7,528 nt of DNA from an uncultured Clostridia bacterium (lineage in GTDB: Bacteria > Bacillota > Clostridia > Christensenellales > UBA1242): assembly GCA_947630075.1 (NCBI GenBank), contig CANRGF010000051.1, positions 1-7,528 of the forward strand, read 5' to 3'. Shown here one piece after another: positions 4,782 to 7,528 of the stretch. The notes under the pieces are model-generated. The model saw only the letters and a list, made by a program, of their open reading frames with translations. It was not told the DNA's origin and did not search any database. How positions within the stretch are numbered: position 1 is the first letter of the stretch; every line of letters starts with the position of its first letter. The position numbers and the translations under genes are program-made.

Positions 4782-6461
4782 TTATTTCACTTGTTTTGCC
4801 CTGCCATTATTCACTTCAAACACACAATCTGCCAATTCGTCATGCTCGCCATCGTGAGTGAACAATATCAGCGTGCGCTTGTCCGTTTCGCAAGTTTTTA
4901 TTATATTTTGGAAAATTTGGCGAAACTCAGGGTTGTCCGTGTCGGGATATTCATAAATCATCAAAATTTTGCACTTGCTTAAAGCCGCTCTAAGCACGCC
5001 AATCCAGAAGCGGTCCTCAGGATTTTTAATGTCATCAACTTGCGTGTCTAATCCGTTTGTTTGGCGGGCAATCACTTCGCTTAAGCCAAGTTCGGCAATT
5101 AAGTCATTAAGTTTAGATAAATCGCGCTTTGTGGCTCTCAAATTCTCTAATATTGTGCCACTAATAAACATAGGGTGCTGAGAGCAATAATCTATGTGGT
5201 TTTTAAATGTTTTTTGCGAGTAGTCAAACAAATTTAAGTTGTCGAGCAGCACAACTCCTTCGGTTGGCACAATATGTCTGCGCAAAATGTCAAACACAAG
5301 CCTTTTGCCATTTCCGCGCTCGCCACGCACAATGTTTATTGCGTGCATTTTAAACGCAAGGTTGGCGTTAATTAATTTCAACTTTGGGTTGGATTTATCT
5401 TGATAGCCAACATTCACAAAGCCTAGGTTATATCCTTCACACACTTTATTCACATCGCCATAACTGATTAATTGCTTATCTGTGAGAGATAAAATTAAAT
5501 TTACTCTATCCACATCCACACGCATATTTTCAGTGCCACCAAATTTGTCATACAACTCATTAAATTTAGTGGTGCAACTTGTTAGATAGGGCACAACCAC
5601 CAAATATAGGGCAATGTCAAACATATTTTTGGAAACCAAGAAGATTAGCACGGCGGTGATGATGTAAACAACCGCATTCCACATTATATAATAGATGTTT
5701 TCTTTGAAAGAATAAGTCATGTAATATTTATAATATTCGTCATCAAAATTGTCCACGTGTTTATAAATTTTTTGTTTATATTCGTCCTGTGCACCAAGTT
5801 CGGAGATAACATCTTTTGCGTTAATTATGCGAGAATATTCTCTAAATCTATCGTCTTGGGTTTCAAAGCGCCTTCTTAAGCGGTAGCCAAGCTTTTTGTG
5901 AAATATTCTATACGCAAAGAAATTTATTAATCCTAGTGCCAAAATAATTAGTCCTGCTAGCCAACTTGTGGAAAACACTGCCACAACCGCCACCACAATA
6001 AACACAACTTTTGAAATCATTGACGCCACATATTCTGGGAATTCGCACGCATAAGCGGTGTTGCTCTGCGCAATATTTATGATTTTTTCAGGCGAGAACT
6101 TTTTAATTTCAGTGGCGTTGACTGACATGATTTTATCATATATCTTCCCTGATAGGGTCTTATTTATCCCGCCATACACTTTTCCATAGTAGTGATATTC
6201 AAAATGCACAATAATGCTTCTAAGCATGATGTCTAAAAATTCCACACCAAGCCAAAAGAAAGCGCCACTCCAATCGCTATTATAAAGGCAGTTGATTGTC
6301 TTTGCTGCAAAAATTGCCATAAGGGCATTAATTGTGGCATAAAGCACATAAGTAATGATTTGCATAGTCCAATCTTTTTTGTTTGGCTTGCAGAGTTTAT
6401 ACCACCTTTTCACAACATTATCTTGTTTTTTCGGTTTTTGGTTTAAATTTTTGTCTTTCAT
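4782..6461 (-). CDS. Full-length ABC exporter (MsbA-like) with degenerate nucleotide-binding domain
   Basis: The start is the ATG at 6461 (559 aa). A TTG 13 codons upstream adds only a Phe-rich stretch without SD; the SD before the ATG is weak too. Residues 1-345 are the membrane domain, with likely helices near 33-56, 66-86, 142-165, 167-187, 256-277 and 281-297 and long basic cytoplasmic loops (RLRRR 194-198). The nucleotide-binding domain spans about 345-559. A-loop Tyr353, Q-loop Gln428, Glu504 and H-loop His536 are recognisable. However, Walker A reads GERGNGKR (380-387) with Arg for Ser/Thr, the LSGGQ position reads KNPED (479-483), and Walker B reads KILMIYEY (498-505) with Tyr503 for Asp. 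The frame is intact. Robust ATPase activity is doubtful; it may be regulatory, depend on a partner, or be eroding. No partner half-transporter is visible. It lies 97 bp downstream of recD2 in the same direction. Substrate unknown. Confidence 0.88.
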   Translation of the reverse strand: MKDKNLNQKPKKQDNVVKRWYKLCKPNKKDWTMQIITYVLYATINALMAIFAAKTINCLYNSDWSGAFFWLGVEFLDIMLRSIIVHFEYHYYGKVYGGINKTLSGKIYDKIMSVNATEIKKFSPEKIINIAQSNTAYACEFPEYVASMISKVVFIVVAVVAVFSTSWLAGLIILALGLINFFAYRIFHKKLGYRLRRRFETQDDRFREYSRIINAKDVISELGAQDEYKQKIYKHVDNFDDEYYKYYMTYSFKENIYYIMWNAVVYIITAVLIFLVSKNMFDIALYLVVVPYLTSCTTKFNELYDKFGGTENMRVDVDRVNLILSLTDKQLISYGDVNKVCEGYNLGFVNVGYQDKSNPKLKLINANLAFKMHAINIVRGERGNGKRLVFDILRRHIVPTEGVVLLDNLNLFDYSQKTFKNHIDYCSQHPMFISGTILENLRATKRDLSKLNDLIAELGLSEVIARQTNGLDTQVDDIKNPEDRFWIGVLRAALSKCKILMIYEYPDTDNPEFRQIFQNIIKTCETDKRTLILFTHDGEHDELADCVFEVNNGRAKQVK

Positions 6462-6538
6462 AAAAAATAATTTACCATAAAAAACACCAAAAAACAACAA
6501 AATTCATACCACAAAGCAACAAATAACGCACAATACAC

Positions 6539-6560
6539 AAAAAAGCACGCTATGGTGCTT
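6539..6560 (-). terminator. Probable intrinsic terminator after recD2
   Basis: Read on the minus strand, AAGCAC (6555-6560) pairs with GTGCTT (6543-6548) around a 6-nt loop. It is followed by four more T's, giving six in a row with the stem. The stem is short (6 bp) and overlaps the recD2 stop codon. It suggests partial separation of recD2 from the ABC gene, although I found no convincing promoter in the 97-bp gap. Confidence 0.6.
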
Positions 6561-7528
6561 AATTTTCTTTAAATTCTTCAATTAAGAAATCTTTTAGCAT
6601 CGTGTATCGTTTAGCAGTGTAATTATTATGAATCATGCGGGCAAGAATTTGCTTGTTTCCAACCAGCACCACCACTTTTTTTGCACGAGTTATTGCCGTA
6701 TAGAGTAAATTGCGAGTAACAATGATTGGTGCGCCCGGCACGAGAGGGATAACCACACAGTCAAATTCACAGCCTTGGCTTTTGTGTATGGTGATGGCGT
6801 AGGCTAGGGTGATTTGATAAAGGTCGGCAGGAGAGTAAACACACACACGATTATCGTCAAACCTTATGGTCAATTCACGCGTTTCTGGCTCAATTTTAAT
6901 TATGTAACCAATGTCGCCGTTAAAAACGCCACTGCCTTCTAGCACCATTCCGTTTTCTTCATATCGTGAATAACTCATTTCATAATTGTTCACGATTTGC
7001 ATAACCTTATCGCCCACATGATATTTAGAAAACTCAGTTGCCACTTCCGCACCACTAAAATGTGGGTTGATTGTCATTTGCAAACGCTTGTTAAGATTGT
7101 CAATCCCGCATGGGCCAGCCTTCATAGGTGCAAGCACTTGAATGTCTTGCGGGCTATATCCAAAATATTTTGGCAGGCGATTGGTAACTAAATCAATGAT
7201 TGTTTCACTGTTTGAAATCAAATCTGACCCTTGCTCATAGAAAAAGTCCTTGCTAGAATTGTTTATAACGGGCATTTTGCCACTGTTTATCAAGTGTGCG
7301 TTAGAAATGATTAAGCTATCGTTTCCTTGCCTATAAATGTTGATTAAATAAGTGGTGTGCACCTTTTTGCTTTCAATTAAATCGCGCAGCACATTGCCTG
7401 CACCTACGCTAGGGAGTTGGTCCTTATCCCCAACCAAAATTAGCCTAGCCGTTGAGCGCAACGCCTTTAATAGGTGATAGAATAGCGAAGCATCCACCAT
7501 GCTCATCTCGTCCACAATCACCACATCT
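6559..7528 (-). CDS. recD2: RecD2-type SF1B DNA helicase, C-terminal part (N-terminus beyond window)
   Basis: RecD2 is a 5'-3' DNA helicase for repair and replication-fork maintenance in bacteria without RecBC. The frame is open to the right edge (Asp codon at 7525-7527); the GTG at 7524 is an internal Val, since it lies inside motif II. About 322 of roughly 740 residues are present. Counting from that Val: motif II VDEMSMVD (4-11), motif III VGDKDQLPSVGAG (31-43), motif IV YRQ (64-66), a likely SH3-like insert with NGDIGYI (202-208), motif V TIHKSQG (245-251), and motif VI YTAITRA (275-281) with the Arg finger at 280. The N-terminal RecD2-specific region and Walker A are outside. RecD of RecBCD is an alternative, but the NGDIG insert and lack of recBC nearby favour RecD2. 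The C-terminus ends about 40 residues after motif VI, as usual. Confidence 0.92.
   Translation of the reverse strand, partial: DVVIVDEMSMVDASLFYHLLKALRSTARLILVGDKDQLPSVGAGNVLRDLIESKKVHTTYLINIYRQGNDSLIISNAHLINSGKMPVINNSSKDFFYEQGSDLISNSETIIDLVTNRLPKYFGYSPQDIQVLAPMKAGPCGIDNLNKRLQMTINPHFSGAEVATEFSKYHVGDKVMQIVNNYEMSYSRYEENGMVLEGSGVFNGDIGYIIKIEPETRELTIRFDDNRVCVYSPADLYQITLAYAITIHKSQGCEFDCVVIPLVPGAPIIVTRNLLYTAITRAKKVVVLVGNKQILARMIHNNYTAKRYTMLKDFLIEEFKEN

Noticed and set aside
1..7528. Possible TGA-recoded genome, since none of the seven genes uses TGA as stop
   Set aside because: Trp is encoded by TGG, no gene needs TGA read-through, and seven AT-rich genes lacking TGA stops is weak evidence.

Overview
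The window looks like chromosome of a low-GC Gram-positive-type bacterium, most likely an uncultured Clostridia-like Firmicute. The basis is AT-rich intergenic DNA, SigA-type promoters with 17-bp spacers, strong AGGAGG-type ribosome binding sites, a lipoprotein signal peptide, an attenuator-type leader before rplJ, and RecD2 and ComF homologues. This placement is inference; no 16S or other taxonomic marker is present. The standard bacterial code fits: all seven genes are open, TGG encodes Trp, and the stops seen are TAA (six) and TAG (one).

Left region (1-2550). The 3' part of an unrecognised, acidic, probably extracytoplasmic protein on the plus strand enters from the left edge. It converges on a minus-strand gene for a 337-residue predicted lipoprotein, also of unknown function. 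The two stop codons are only 29 bp apart, and one perfect 14-bp hairpin between them serves as a bidirectional terminator. The lipoprotein gene has its own near-consensus promoter and a strong SD.

Centre (2551-3910). A perfect-consensus promoter (TTGACA-17-TATAAT) drives a leader of about 320 nt. The leader resembles a ribosomal protein L10 leader and ends in an attenuator-like hairpin. It is followed by rplJ (L10, GTG start) and rplL (L7/L12), closed by a strong terminator. L10 and L12 form the ribosomal stalk. The complex probably feeds back on the leader, as known for Bacillus subtilis rplJL. The usual neighbours rplKA and rpoBC are not here.

Right region (3911-7528). comF (phosphoribosyltransferase-fold competence protein) on the plus strand converges, through another bidirectional terminator, on two minus-strand genes. 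One encodes a full-length type IV (MsbA-like) ABC exporter whose ATPase motifs are badly eroded: the Walker A Ser/Thr is Arg, the LSGGQ signature is gone, and the Walker B Asp is Tyr. The other is the C-terminal part of a RecD2-type helicase that runs off the right edge. The degenerate exporter is the most unusual item. No mobile element, CRISPR array, tRNA or rRNA was seen.
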